Source: Cellvibrionales bacterium (GTDB taxonomy: Bacteria > Pseudomonadota > Gammaproteobacteria > Pseudomonadales > UBA7239). From it: a stretch of 64,000 nucleotides of DNA. The stretch is taken from contig JADJPU010000001.1 of assembly GCA_016713115.1 (NCBI GenBank), positions 1,736,001-1,800,000 on the forward strand, written 5' to 3'. This document shows, one piece after another, positions 18,148-27,498 of this stretch. The position numbers were made by a program, and so were the translations under genes. How positions within the stretch are numbered: position 1 is the stretch's first letter; each line of letters opens with the position of its first letter. The notes under the pieces are model-generated. The model was not told where the DNA came from. It made no database searches and was given only the letters and a program-made list of their open reading frames with translations.

Positions 18148-18990
18148 ATGAAAATCAAACAATTGCGTTTTGTTGTGGCTCTGGCGGCGAGCTTATTGTC
18201 TTTCGGGTCGCAGGCGGCTGAGCGCATTATTAGTGCGGATGCCGGTGTCACTGCAGTATTACGCGCATTGAACTTGGAAAAAGAATTGGTTGGTATTGAT
18301 GTTACCAGCACACAGCCCACAGGCGCGCCGCTGCCCGTGGTCGGCTACCACCGACAATTGGCAACGGAAGGTTTGTTGGCATTGAAACCCACGCTGCTGG
18401 TGGGCGGCGAACACATGGGACCACCTGCCACACTCAGCTCATTAGAAGCGGCAGGTGTAAAAGTGTTGCGTGTGCCGCAAGCGCAAGACGGTGCAGGTTT
18501 GTTGTCTGGTATTCGTCAGTTGGCAGAAGTTGTAGCAACACAGGAGCAGGCCAAGCCGGTGTTAGAGCAAGTGCAACAAAAATTGACGACTTTGCAAAAA
18601 CAAGCGTTGCCACAAAATAGCCGCGCTTTATTTTTGTTATCGGCGGGCAGTCGCGGTTTGCGTGCAGCCGGTGTTAGCACTGGCGGTGATGCTTTGATTC
18701 GTTTGATGGGCGCGAGCAATGTAATGACGTACAACAGCTACCAGCCCATTTCTGCGGAAGCGATCATGGCGACGAATCCGGACATCATTTTCTTAGCAGC
18801 GGACGGTAGCAAAAATGCCATGGCGGATTTTTTACGCGATTACCCAACTTTATCCACATTAAAAGCAGCGCAAACGCAAAAAATTGTGGAAGTGCGCAGT
18901 GAAACACTCGTGGCAGGTTTGAGTGTATTGACGGTTGATGAGGCGCTGCGTCTACAAACATTTCTGCAACAACAAGCTGTAAAAAACTGA
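18148..18990 (+). CDS. hmuT: Heme ABC transporter periplasmic binding protein
   Basis: Binding protein of 280 residues of the class III (BtuF/HmuT) fold. A cleavable signal peptide (about 1-23, ending SQA-AE) is followed by ERIISADAGVTAVLRAL and a C-terminal lobe with AEAIMATNPDIIFLAADG. The GGAGAG Shine-Dalgarno and ATG at 18148 define the start. It comes 14 bases after tonB and 12 bases before the permease, in one operon. The neighbouring HugZ/HutX proteins support heme rather than siderophore or B12 as the ligand. Confidence 0.92.
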   Translation: MKIKQLRFVVALAASLLSFGSQAAERIISADAGVTAVLRALNLEKELVGIDVTSTQPTGAPLPVVGYHRQLATEGLLALKPTLLVGGEHMGPPATLSSLEAAGVKVLRVPQAQDGAGLLSGIRQLAEVVATQEQAKPVLEQVQQKLTTLQKQALPQNSRALFLLSAGSRGLRAAGVSTGGDALIRLMGASNVMTYNSYQPISAEAIMATNPDIIFLAADGSKNAMADFLRDYPTLSTLKAAQTQKIVEVRSETLVAGLSVLTVDEALRLQTFLQQQAVKN

Positions 18991-19002
18991 GCAGAAAAAA
19001 TA

Positions 19003-20034
19003 GTGAGAAGATTGCCTGTTTTTTGGGTGGCGTTGTTTCTATCGTTGGCGCTACTGATTGTTGTCGTGTTGTCGATTACCACAGGCCCGATGCAGTTGCC
19101 GACGCTGGCGAGTTTGCAGACCGTGTGGCAGGCCGCCATCGGACAAGACAGCACGGCTTTGGCGCATCATGAACAAACGGTCGTGTTGCAGCTGCGCTTG
19201 CCGCGATTTTTGTTGGCGGTATTGGTGGGTGCGCTGTTATCGCAGTGCGGTGTGGTGATGCAGGGCTTGTTTCGCAATCCGCTGGCAGATCCTGGCATTA
19301 CCGGCGTATCTACCGGCGCGGCACTGGGTGCAGTGGCTTGCATCGCCTTATTGCCGCCGGTGATGGCAGTGTGGTTGACACCGATTGCCGCATTTTTTGG
19401 TGGTTTATTGGCAACCTTGATGGTTTACCGTTTTGCACGCACGCCGCAGGGTACATCTATTTCCATGTTGTTGTTGTCGGGTGTGGCGCTGTCGGCTTTC
19501 GGTGGTGCGGCGATTGGTTTTTTAAATTATTCCGCCAGCGATCGCGTGCTGCGCGATATTACGCTGTGGCAAATGGGTTCGCTGGCAGGTGCCAGTGGCG
19601 CGCATATTTTGCTCGGCGCCATTACGGTAGCGGTGTTGGCATTTTTCTTTCAGCGCCATGCTGCCGCACTCAATGCCATGGCTTTGGGTGAGGCAGAAGC
19701 GCGCTATCTCGGTATTGATGTCGAGAAATTAAAATTGCTGTTGATTGTGTTGTCGGCCATTGGCGTGGGCGTGGCGGTTGCAGCAGCAGGCATTATCGGT
19801 TTTGTGGGTTTGGTGATGCCACACGCCGTGCGTTTGTTGTCGGGTCCTGATCATCGCAGTTTGCTGCCGTTGTCAGCGTTGGCGGGAGCGTTGTTGTTGG
19901 CGTGTGCCGATTTATTTGCGCGCACACAAGTGGCGCCGGCAGAGCTGCCTGTCGGTTTGGTCACGACATTGCTCGGTGCGCCGTTTTTCTTGTCGTTGTT
20001 GTTGCGTCAACGCAGCAAGCCGGATGGTGTGTGA
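19003..20034 (+). CDS. hmuU: Heme ABC transporter permease (FecCD family)
   Basis: Integral membrane permease of 343 residues of the FecCD/BtuC family, with about ten membrane helices. Hallmarks include LRLPRFLLAVLVGALLSQCGVVMQGLFRNPLADPGITGVSTGA near residues 60-105 and GIIGFVGLVMPHAVRLLSGPDHR, the ATPase-coupling loop. The gene begins with GTG at 19003 and ends one base before the hmuV start. It moves heme across the inner membrane with HmuT and HmuV. Confidence 0.94.
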   Translation: MRRLPVFWVALFLSLALLIVVVLSITTGPMQLPTLASLQTVWQAAIGQDSTALAHHEQTVVLQLRLPRFLLAVLVGALLSQCGVVMQGLFRNPLADPGITGVSTGAALGAVACIALLPPVMAVWLTPIAAFFGGLLATLMVYRFARTPQGTSISMLLLSGVALSAFGGAAIGFLNYSASDRVLRDITLWQMGSLAGASGAHILLGAITVAVLAFFFQRHAAALNAMALGEAEARYLGIDVEKLKLLLIVLSAIGVGVAVAAAGIIGFVGLVMPHAVRLLSGPDHRSLLPLSALAGALLLACADLFARTQVAPAELPVGLVTTLLGAPFFLSLLLRQRSKPDGV

Positions 20035-20035
20035 G

Positions 20036-20809
20036 ATGACGGCAGAAAATATTCTCTCAGTCGAGCAATTGCATTTTTCGCGCCACGAAAAAACTGTGTT
20101 GGAGATTCCAGAATGGCAATTGGCTGCAGGACAATTTGTCGGTGTGCTGGGCCCCAATGGTGCAGGGAAATCAACTTTCCTCAAACTCATTGCCGGTGAA
20201 TGGCATGGCACGGGTGCCGTGAATTTTCACGGCCGCGCATTAAAGCAGTGGGATAAACGCGACTTGGCCTGTCATCTCGCCGTGTTGCCGCAAGCCAGTC
20301 GTTTGAGTTTGCCGTTTACCGCGCGCGAAGTAGTAGCCTTGGGTGGTATTCCGTTGTCTATCAATCGCAAGCAGTTGGCTGTGTTGGTGGATGAAGCAAT
20401 GGCGCGTACACATGCGTCATCTTTGGCGGACGCGCTGTTTACGGAATTGTCGGGTGGTGAGCAGCAGCGCGTGCAATTGGCGCGCGTTTTGGTGCAATTA
20501 GCGCAAGCCAAAACACAACCGTTATTGTTATTGGATGAGCCGATTTCTGCGCAAGACATGATGCAGCAGCACGCCATCATGCACCTCGCCATGAATTTAG
20601 CGCATAAACAGGGATGGGCGGTGTTGGCTGTGTTGCACGATATCAATTTCGCCGCGCACTATTGCGACCAAGTGTGTGTGTTGCGTGAAGGGAAAATGGT
20701 AACAGCAGGCGCGCCGGAAGACTGTTTGCGTCCAGATGTGATTGAAGCCGTGTGGCGTTATCGCCCGCGCTCCGTGGTGAACGATCAAGGTACGGTGTTT
20801 TATTTTTAA
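20036..20809 (+). CDS. hmuV: Heme ABC transporter ATP-binding protein
   Basis: ATPase of 257 residues energising heme import. Walker A is GPNGAGKST at residues 39-47, the ABC signature is LSGGEQQRVQLARVL, and Walker B is PLLLLDEPISAQD followed by the H-loop VLHDINFAAH. The ATG at 20036 starts one base after the permease stop. The upstream open frame to 19904 overlaps hmuU and is not family-like. The gene is convergent with the SafE-like gene 18 bases downstream. Confidence 0.95.
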   Translation: MTAENILSVEQLHFSRHEKTVLEIPEWQLAAGQFVGVLGPNGAGKSTFLKLIAGEWHGTGAVNFHGRALKQWDKRDLACHLAVLPQASRLSLPFTAREVVALGGIPLSINRKQLAVLVDEAMARTHASSLADALFTELSGGEQQRVQLARVLVQLAQAKTQPLLLLDEPISAQDMMQQHAIMHLAMNLAHKQGWAVLAVLHDINFAAHYCDQVCVLREGKMVTAGAPEDCLRPDVIEAVWRYRPRSVVNDQGTVFYF

Positions 20810-20827
20810 GGCATTGCTGCTGAGTGT

Positions 20828-21508
20828 TCAGTGATGCCCTAGATGCATCCATGCACTGCTAATCGTCCACAGTGCGTACGCACACAACAAAAAAGCGGCC
20901 GCGTAACGCCAAGTGGTTTTTTGAAACAGTGTTTTCAGTTGTTGCGAAAAAAAGCCGCTGGCCAGCAACGCGGGTGCAGTGCCTAAGCCAAAAAAAATCA
21001 TCAAGATGGCGGATTCAGCGGCATCGGCGCGGCTCGCACTCCACGCCAGTGTGCTGTACACCAAGGCGCAGGGTAGCCATCCCCAGAGTAATCCCAACGC
21101 AAACACTTTTAGATTTGTATTTGCTGGGAGTAAAGGCTTTGCCAGATTTTGTATCGGTTTCCACCAATGCGTGCCGATGCGTTCCAGTTGCGTGATGCCG
21201 CTCCAGATATTGGCGATGTGCAGTGCCATGGCCAACAACAACAAACCCGCCATGCTGCGCAGTAGTGGCGCCAAATAAGGTTGTTGATGGGTGAGGTGTT
21301 GTAGTGTGGCGCCAAACAATAAAGCGAGTAGCGCGTAACTGGTAATGCGCCCCGTGTGATAAATCAGTAGTGTGAATTTGGATTTTGATGTTTGCAGGCC
21401 AAGCGCGCAGGCAATGCCACCGCACATGCCTAAGCAGTGTCCGCTACTCATGATGCCGAGCAAAAAAGCGGATGAGAGTGCAGGTAGCCAATCCACGAGT
21501 GCGTTCAT
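20828..21508 (-). CDS. SafE/TauE-like membrane protein of the cbb3 cluster
   Basis: Polytopic protein of 226 residues with about six membrane segments, annotated in many genomes as sulfite exporter TauE/SafE or COG2836. The N-terminal motif LLGIMSSGHCLGMCGGIACALG and the later LLWGWLPCALVYSTLAWS resemble the paired Cys/Pro motifs of the related CcdA-like metal or redox transporters. This family commonly closes ccoGHIS clusters. A role in copper supply or maturation of cbb3 oxidase is inferred from that context. It overlaps ccoS by four bases. Confidence 0.85.
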   Translation of the reverse strand: MNALVDWLPALSSAFLLGIMSSGHCLGMCGGIACALGLQTSKSKFTLLIYHTGRITSYALLALLFGATLQHLTHQQPYLAPLLRSMAGLLLLAMALHIANIWSGITQLERIGTHWWKPIQNLAKPLLPANTNLKVFALGLLWGWLPCALVYSTLAWSASRADAAESAILMIFFGLGTAPALLASGFFSQQLKTLFQKTTWRYAAAFLLCAYALWTISSAWMHLGHH

Positions 21509-21663
21509 ATTTGTGGTGAATTTTTGTCGTCGTCTTCGAGTATACGACGCGCTTCGCGATCGAGATCATCGTATTGTCCGCTGCGACTCGCCCACAGCCA
21601 TGCAGAGACAGCAATGATGCAGAAAATAATTGCGACAGGAATGATGAGATAAAAGCTGGCCAT
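21505..21663 (-). CDS. ccoS: cbb3 oxidase assembly protein CcoS
   Basis: Small membrane protein of 52 residues: one N-terminal helix (about 4-26) and the conserved SGQYDDLDREARRILEDD tail of CcoS. CcoS is required for cofactor insertion (heme and copper) into CcoN in the species studied. The ATG at 21663 lies 5 bases after the ccoI stop, and the gene overlaps the SafE-like gene at its end. The longer open frame to 21810 is not family-like. Confidence 0.93.
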   Translation of the reverse strand: MASFYLIIPVAIIFCIIAVSAWLWASRSGQYDDLDREARRILEDDDKNSPQI

Positions 21664-21668
21664 ATTTT

Positions 21669-24086
21669 TTATCGCGTGCGTGGAAATAAACGCAGAGCAT
21701 TCAGCGTGACGAACAGAGAGCTGAGTGCCATGCCGATAGCGGCGTGTACCGGTGCCAACCACCCAATAGCGGCCAGCGGCAGAATGCTGACATTGTACAG
21801 CAGCGCCCATGCGAGGCTTTGGCGCACAATTTTTTGCGTACGCAGCGCAACAGCGCGCAAGGTGAGTAAATCATCCAGTTTGTTGTTGAGCAAAATCACA
21901 TCCGCCGCGAGTTGCGCGGTTTGGCTGGCATCTGCCAGTGCAACTGAAATATCGGCATGCGCCAAAACGGGGCCGTCGTTGATGCCATCACCCACCATCA
22001 AAATAGTGCCGTGTTGCTGGCGCAGTTTTTCGATGAGCTGAACTTTCTGCTCTGGCGTGCAATTGCGGTGCGCATCAGAGATCGACAGTGTGTGGGCAAT
22101 GGTTTGTACGGCACTAGAGTTGTCACCAGAGGCAATCGTGCACTGTATTCCGTTGTTTTGTAATTGCTGAATGCTTTGTGGTGTGGTTATGCGCAATGGG
22201 TCGCCCAAGAAAAAAACAGCCAGCGCCGCGCCGTTTTTGCTGAGATAAATCGGCATGGTGTTATTGCAGGCTTGTTGTTTTGGTGAGGGATCACAAGCCC
22301 AAGATGCTTTACCTAAACGATAAATGTCGCCGTTGTGTTTTGCTTCAATGCCGCAATGCAGCAGTGAAGAAATATCTTGTTCAGCAAATGTAAGCGATGT
22401 TTGTAAAGTGCTGCGAAATGCACTGGCAATAGGATGCAGCGAGTAACGCTCCATGGCGCTTGCTAATGCCAAGCATTCTTCTGCGGAAAAATTGCTGAAA
22501 GTTTGCGTGTGCGTGATGTGCATACGACCCAGCGTCGGTGTGCCCGTTTTATCAAACACAAACTGTGCAATGCTGGGCAAAGTTTGTAGTACATGGCTGC
22601 CGGTTATCAAAATACCGTGTCGGCGCAATTGCAGCGTGGCAGCAGTGAGCGCTGTCGGTAGCGCCAGCGTCAGTGCACAGGGGCAGCTGGCCACTAAAAC
22701 AGCGAGCAGGCTGGGCAATGCGCGAGAAGCATCACTCCACCACCAAAACAGCGCGCTACCAACGGCGAGAAAAAGAACAACGGGTGTAAAAAACTGCGCC
22801 ACTTTTTCATGGAGCAATCGTGCGGTGGCATGACGATATTGTTTGTTACTGAGCGCCTGTTCCATGCGTTGATGTAAGTGTGCAATATGACTGTCTTCGC
22901 CCCAGTGTTCGGCTTGCACCATCAATTCACCATTGATGAGTGTGGTGCCGGCGATCACGGTGTCGCCCGTTTGTTTTTGCACGGGTAAAAATTCGCCAGT
23001 AATAATGGCTTTTTCAATTGCTGCGTTGCCGCTGAGTACGGTGCCATCGACAGGGACAATGCCGTTGTTTATCAATACACAGTCGCGCGTTTGTAAGTTG
23101 TGGGTGCTGATGGTTTCTTGCTTTCCATCGCGCAAGCGCACGCAAGTGGATGGCAATGCGGGTTCTTGTGCATATTCGGTGAGCCGGTTGCGTGCTTGCG
23201 TTTCTAAAAAACGCGCGCCGAGCAAAAGAAAAACGAACATGGCGATGGAATCAAAATACACTTCGTTCGTTCCTGTTATAACGGCAATAATGCTGGCGAT
23301 AGCGGCGGCGATAATAGCCAGCGCAATCGGAATATCCATGCTGATAAAAATACGCTGCGTATCATTGCGGAATGCATTAATGAGGCTGCGTTTAGCGTTG
23401 CTGAAAAAAACATCCGCACAATAAAACCACAGCGGCAGTGAGAGTAGCAGGGCCACTACATCTAACCAGCGTTGAATATTGGCTTCTGCACCGAAATAGC
23501 TGCCCATCGCTACCATGTGAATTTGCATGGCGAGGATGCCTGCTACACCGAGTCGCTGCAGTAGTTTTTTTTGCCGTGATTTGCTCGCCTCTTGTTGTGT
23601 GGTGGGTTGCCACGGCGCAGCGCGATAGCCAATATTTTGCAAAGCCTGTAATAGATCGCTGAGTGATAAGGCTTGTTTGTTCCAGCGTACGGTGAGCTTG
23701 TGTGAATGAAACTGTGCTTGCGCTTCGCTGACTGCTTTTAGCTGTAGTAGGCGTTTTTCTATCAACCAGCAACAGGAAGTGCAGTGAATGTCTGGAATAA
23801 ATAATTGAATTTCGCTGATGTTTTCATCGATGACATGCAAGGCGCTTTGGTAATGCGCTTCTAACTCTGTAGACGAGAGCGTGATTTGCGTTGGGCGTTG
23901 TGGTTTTTCATCGCGCTGACGGTAGTATTGCCCTAGACCTAAGTTGTAAATGGTGTCGGCTACCGTTGCGCAGGCAGGGCAGCAAAAATAGCGAGTGGTG
24001 TTGTTGATGACAGAGGCGTAACACTGCGGATTATCACGCGGCAGCAGTTCTTGGCAGTGAAAGCAGTGCGTGGTGTCGGCGTTCAC
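21669..24086 (-). CDS. ccoI: Copper-exporting P1B-type ATPase for cbb3 oxidase (CcoI/FixI)
   Basis: Copper-translocating P-type ATPase of 805 residues that delivers copper for the CuB site of cbb3 oxidase. The N-terminal cysteine-rich segment (CFHCQELL, CCPACATVA) is typical of CcoI. A heavy-metal-associated domain with CTSCC follows. The membrane CPC motif (ASCPCALTLALPTALT), the phosphorylation site DKTGT and the hinge GDGINDGPVLAHADISVA are intact. The start is GTG at 24086, 18 bases after ccoH. It lies in the ccoGHIS maturation set downstream of ccoNOQP. Confidence 0.95.
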   Translation of the reverse strand: MNADTTHCFHCQELLPRDNPQCYASVINNTTRYFCCPACATVADTIYNLGLGQYYRQRDEKPQRPTQITLSSTELEAHYQSALHVIDENISEIQLFIPDIHCTSCCWLIEKRLLQLKAVSEAQAQFHSHKLTVRWNKQALSLSDLLQALQNIGYRAAPWQPTTQQEASKSRQKKLLQRLGVAGILAMQIHMVAMGSYFGAEANIQRWLDVVALLLSLPLWFYCADVFFSNAKRSLINAFRNDTQRIFISMDIPIALAIIAAAIASIIAVITGTNEVYFDSIAMFVFLLLGARFLETQARNRLTEYAQEPALPSTCVRLRDGKQETISTHNLQTRDCVLINNGIVPVDGTVLSGNAAIEKAIITGEFLPVQKQTGDTVIAGTTLINGELMVQAEHWGEDSHIAHLHQRMEQALSNKQYRHATARLLHEKVAQFFTPVVLFLAVGSALFWWWSDASRALPSLLAVLVASCPCALTLALPTALTAATLQLRRHGILITGSHVLQTLPSIAQFVFDKTGTPTLGRMHITHTQTFSNFSAEECLALASAMERYSLHPIASAFRSTLQTSLTFAEQDISSLLHCGIEAKHNGDIYRLGKASWACDPSPKQQACNNTMPIYLSKNGAALAVFFLGDPLRITTPQSIQQLQNNGIQCTIASGDNSSAVQTIAHTLSISDAHRNCTPEQKVQLIEKLRQQHGTILMVGDGINDGPVLAHADISVALADASQTAQLAADVILLNNKLDDLLTLRAVALRTQKIVRQSLAWALLYNVSILPLAAIGWLAPVHAAIGMALSSLFVTLNALRLFPRTR

Positions 24087-24104
24087 AAGTGCGCTTGCTT
24101 TGTT

Positions 24105-24320
24105 TTAATGCTGTGGCTGCGCATCCTTTTGCTCCAGCGTTTTGTTGATGTTTAAATCTTCTTGATAGTGATTTTTATCGATCACGGGATCGGCGTGTTT
24201 GACGGCGAGATAAATAAACACCGAACAAAAACTGATCGCAAACGCGAGTAATCCTAGGATGAACCATGGCCAGAATTGGCGATACCAAGGTTTTGTATCG
24301 GTGTGCCGAGGGTTGTTCAT
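24105..24320 (-). CDS. ccoH: Short FixH/CcoH protein
   Basis: Protein of only 71 residues that matches the N-terminal part of CcoH/FixH: KPWYRQFWPWFILGL, one membrane helix (about 17-38), and DPVIDKNHYQEDLNINKTLEQ. Most CcoH proteins are about 150-170 residues, with a periplasmic domain that is absent here. The stop is only 18 bases before ccoI, so no split second half is hidden. CcoH assists cbb3 assembly and can associate with the complex. The start overlaps the ccoG stop by four bases. Confidence 0.85.
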   Translation of the reverse strand: MNNPRHTDTKPWYRQFWPWFILGLLAFAISFCSVFIYLAVKHADPVIDKNHYQEDLNINKTLEQKDAQPQH

Positions 24321-25738
24321 TGGATGGGTCCTGTGAAGCGACTTTCTTGCGTGATGCAATGTGATTGCTCGGCAGTATCCGCTAAGCAGGCGTTAAATTT
24401 CACATCAAAACTGCGTCTGCGCCATGCGTTGGCAGGCAAAGACAAACGCACGGGAACGCTGAGTTCTTCGCCGGATTCTACCCGCACGGCAGTTTCACCC
24501 ATGAACTGTATGTTTTTTTCGTCAACACTTAGCGTGTATTGATGTGCATTGCGATCGCGGTTGCCAATTTTGATGGTGTAGACATTTTCAATGTTGCCAT
24601 TGCGCAATTGGTATAACGCGTTGCGCTCGCGCAGGATTTTCAAATCGGTCGTTTCGCGTAATACCAGCGCACCAATGAACAGCGCGCACATGATGAGCAG
24701 TACACTGCCATAACCCACAGTGCGCAGTCGTAGCCAGTGAAATTTTTTGCCTTCTACGCGGCTTTCTGAGCTGTAGGCGATCAAATTGGGTGGGTAGCCC
24801 ACTTTTTCCATCACGGCATTGCAGGCATCTATACACAGTGCGCCGTTGATGCATTCGTCTTGCAGGCCATCGCGTATATCAATGCCGGTTGGGCATACTT
24901 GCACACACAGCATGCAATCGATGCAATCGCCGAGGTTTTGGGGTTTTTCTCCTTCATTCACGCGTCGTGCACCGCGCGGCTCACCGCGCAATTGGTCGTA
25001 AGTCACGGTGAGCGTGTCGCTATCGAACATCGCGGCTTGAAAACGCGCATAAGGACACATGTACAAACACACCTGCTCACGCAGCCAGCCGGCGTTGAGG
25101 TAGGTCATAAACGCAAATAAACCTATCCAACCATAAACAGTGAGATCAGCATTGCCGGTAAAAAAATCAAAGGTGAGGTCGGTGATCGGCGTGAAATAAC
25201 CGATAAAGGTAAAGCCCGTGAGAAAAGCAAACGCCACCCACATGGCGTGTTTTGCACCTTTACGCAGTATTTTTTCTACAGCCCAAGGTGCTTGATCTAA
25301 TTTAATACGCTGGTTGCGACTGCCTTCTGCTTTTTGCTCCATCCACATGAAAATACTGGTCCACACGGTTTGGGGGCAGGAATAGCCACACCAGATGCGA
25401 CCGAATAATGAAGTGAAAAAAAACAGCGCAAAGGCGGCGATGATGAGTGTCCACGCCAGCAATACTAAATCTTGCGGCCAGAACACCAAATCAAAAATAT
25501 AAAATTTGCGCGCGGGCAGGTCGAACAGCACCGTTTGGTGGCCGTGCCATTGCGTCCACGGCAGAAAAAAATAACCGACTAGCAGGGGCCAGCCGGTGAA
25601 TAAACGAATGCGCTGAAAAAAACCTTCTATGCTGCGCGTGTAAATTTTTTCGCGCTTTTGATACAGGTCTAGCTCGGCAACTTCCTTGGGTGCGTACTCG
25701 TTAACAGCGGATATGCGTTCAGGTTCGTTTGATGACAT
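24317..25738 (-). CDS. ccoG: cbb3 oxidase accessory protein CcoG (FixG/RdxA)
   Basis: Membrane-bound iron-sulfur protein of 473 residues involved in copper handling during cbb3 oxidase assembly. About five membrane helices surround CGYSCPQTVW. A bis-[4Fe-4S] ferredoxin domain follows (CIDCMLCVQVCPTGID and CINGALCIDACNAVM), and the C-terminus is an Ig-like periplasmic domain. The ATG at 25738 is 22 bases after ccoP. It leads the accessory ccoGHIS genes and is probably on the same transcript as the structural genes. Confidence 0.96.
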   Translation of the reverse strand: MSSNEPERISAVNEYAPKEVAELDLYQKREKIYTRSIEGFFQRIRLFTGWPLLVGYFFLPWTQWHGHQTVLFDLPARKFYIFDLVFWPQDLVLLAWTLIIAAFALFFFTSLFGRIWCGYSCPQTVWTSIFMWMEQKAEGSRNQRIKLDQAPWAVEKILRKGAKHAMWVAFAFLTGFTFIGYFTPITDLTFDFFTGNADLTVYGWIGLFAFMTYLNAGWLREQVCLYMCPYARFQAAMFDSDTLTVTYDQLRGEPRGARRVNEGEKPQNLGDCIDCMLCVQVCPTGIDIRDGLQDECINGALCIDACNAVMEKVGYPPNLIAYSSESRVEGKKFHWLRLRTVGYGSVLLIMCALFIGALVLRETTDLKILRERNALYQLRNGNIENVYTIKIGNRDRNAHQYTLSVDEKNIQFMGETAVRVESGEELSVPVRLSLPANAWRRRSFDVKFNACLADTAEQSHCITQESRFTGPIQ

Positions 25739-25760
25739 AGAGATCCCAACCTGTTTGCAA

Positions 25761-26660
25761 TTACTGTTGCGCAGTCTGCGAAGTACCTTCCTGGTTAGTT
25801 GCGCTTAAGCTGTAGACAAAGGCTGCCAGCAGATGAATTTTTTCTGGAATTAACAGGTGTTCGTGTGCAGGCATCTGCCCGTTGCGACCGTTGTGGATGG
25901 TGAATTTAATGTCGCCAATTTCGCCGCCGTACAACCATACATCGTCAGTGAGGTCGGGCGCGCCCATGGCTTGGTTGCCTTTCGCATCAGGGTTGTGGCA
26001 CACCGCACAGTAAGTGGCAAAAACTTGCGCGCCGGCTGCCGATTTTTTGTTCGCTTCTTTGGTGGTGATCCACGCAGTGACATCATCCATTTGCGTTTCA
26101 GTCAGTACGCTTTTCCATGGCGGCATAGCGCCTTTACGACCGAGGGCTATCGTTTCTACGATTTTTTCCGGTGTGCCGCCGTAGAGCCAATCGCTGTCGC
26201 GCAAATTGGGGAAGCCTTTTGTGCCGCCAGCATCTGCGCCGTGACAGAGCGCACAGTTGGAGGCAAACAAGCGTTGACCAATGCGCATGGCTTTTTCATC
26301 TTTGGCCAAATCTTCGATCGACATATTGGCGTATGGAGCCAGCGCGGCATTAATTTTTTCATCCATTTTGGCATTTTCTTGTTGCCACTCTGTGTTTTGT
26401 GTCCAGCCAAGTGCGCCTTTGTAATTCCCCATGCCGGGATAAAAAATCAAATAAGCAACACCAAAAATAATCGATAGCACAAACATATAGAACCACCATG
26501 CCGGCATCGGGTTGTCATACTCCTCGATACCATCGTAAACATGTCCCGTGGTGGAATCGGGATTGCCTGAGCGTGTGCGATTGCCGAACAACACCCATAC
26601 CAAACCCACTAAAACGATTGTGGTGAGGATGATGATCCACGCACTCCAGAAACTGCTCAT
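25761..26660 (-). CDS. ccoP: cbb3 oxidase diheme cytochrome c subunit CcoP
   Basis: Diheme cytochrome c subunit of 299 residues. Two N-terminal membrane helices (about 5-25 and 55-75) precede two class I cytochrome domains with heme c motifs CALCH at 136-140 and CAVCH at 218-222. It passes electrons from soluble or membrane cytochromes to CcoO/CcoN. The first four bases overlap ccoQ. The two-helix form, as in Pseudomonas, differs from the one-helix form of some other lineages. Confidence 0.96.
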   Translation of the reverse strand: MSSFWSAWIIILTTIVLVGLVWVLFGNRTRSGNPDSTTGHVYDGIEEYDNPMPAWWFYMFVLSIIFGVAYLIFYPGMGNYKGALGWTQNTEWQQENAKMDEKINAALAPYANMSIEDLAKDEKAMRIGQRLFASNCALCHGADAGGTKGFPNLRDSDWLYGGTPEKIVETIALGRKGAMPPWKSVLTETQMDDVTAWITTKEANKKSAAGAQVFATYCAVCHNPDAKGNQAMGAPDLTDDVWLYGGEIGDIKFTIHNGRNGQMPAHEHLLIPEKIHLLAAFVYSLSATNQEGTSQTAQQ

Positions 26661-26839
26661 GAGTGTTCTCCTGTTCGGGTGTTGGTCGCTGGCTTTGCGT
26701 CATCCGCAAATGGCAAGTTGGCTGCCTCGTTAAATGTGGCTGTGCGTTTTTTGCTGTACGCCCAAATCACTAGCCAGACAAAAAGAATTAGCAGCGCCAG
26801 CGTAATCAAGCCGCGCACGGTGTTGATATCAAGGTTCAT
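26657..26839 (-). CDS. ccoQ: cbb3 oxidase small subunit CcoQ
   Basis: Membrane protein of 60 residues with one helix (about 9-29, LITLALLILFVWLVIWAYS) and a short hydrophilic tail, as in CcoQ/FixQ, which stabilises the oxidase. It overlaps ccoO upstream and ccoP downstream by four bases each, so the subunits are translated in a coupled chain. Confidence 0.93.
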   Translation of the reverse strand: MNLDINTVRGLITLALLILFVWLVIWAYSKKRTATFNEAANLPFADDAKPATNTRTGEHS

Positions 26840-27498
26840 TGCTGCACCTTGGCCGCTTCACTGCGCTGCTTGATAGCTGGGTTGGCGGGTATCCAAGTAC
26901 CGAGGTGTTGCAGATAGGCAATCACGGCATCGACTTCCAGTTTTCCAGCAACAGCGGCTTGTGCGCCAGCAATGTCTTCATCCGTGTATGGAACACCTAA
27001 TTTGCGCAATGCCTGCATCTTGGCAGCGGTATTTTTGCCGTCGAGTGTGTTGTCGAATAACCATTTGTACGCGGGCATAACCGATTCCGGCACGACATCG
27101 CGTGGGTTGTACAAATGCGCGCTGTGCCATTCATCGCTGTAGCGACCACCGACGCGTGCTAAGTCTGGCCCTGTGCGTTTGGAGCCCCACAAGAAGGGAT
27201 GCTCATACACCGATTCACCGGCAACAGAATAAAAACCGTAGCGCTCGGTTTCGGCGCGGAATGGGCGAATCATTTGCGAGTGACAGGCGTTGCAACCTTC
27301 ACGGATGTAAATGTCGCGACCTTCCAATTGCAGTGCCGTCCACGGCTTGAGTCCTTTCACTGGCTCAGTGACATCTTTTTGAAACGCCAGTGGCAGAATT
27401 TCAACCAACACACTGAAGCTGATGACAATAACGATCAGCACCATCATCAATGCGATATTTTTTTCGATTTTGCTGTGAAGATTTTCTTGTCCGCTCAT
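26836..27498 (-). CDS. ccoO: cbb3 oxidase monoheme cytochrome c subunit CcoO
   Basis: Monoheme subunit of 220 residues anchored by one N-terminal helix (about 15-37), with heme motif CNACH at residues 69-73 followed by SQMIRPFRAETERYG, a strongly conserved CcoO segment. It forms the catalytic core with CcoN. The gene overlaps ccoN and ccoQ by four bases on each side. Confidence 0.96.
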   Translation of the reverse strand: MSGQENLHSKIEKNIALMMVLIVIVISFSVLVEILPLAFQKDVTEPVKGLKPWTALQLEGRDIYIREGCNACHSQMIRPFRAETERYGFYSVAGESVYEHPFLWGSKRTGPDLARVGGRYSDEWHSAHLYNPRDVVPESVMPAYKWLFDNTLDGKNTAAKMQALRKLGVPYTDEDIAGAQAAVAGKLEVDAVIAYLQHLGTWIPANPAIKQRSEAAKVQQ

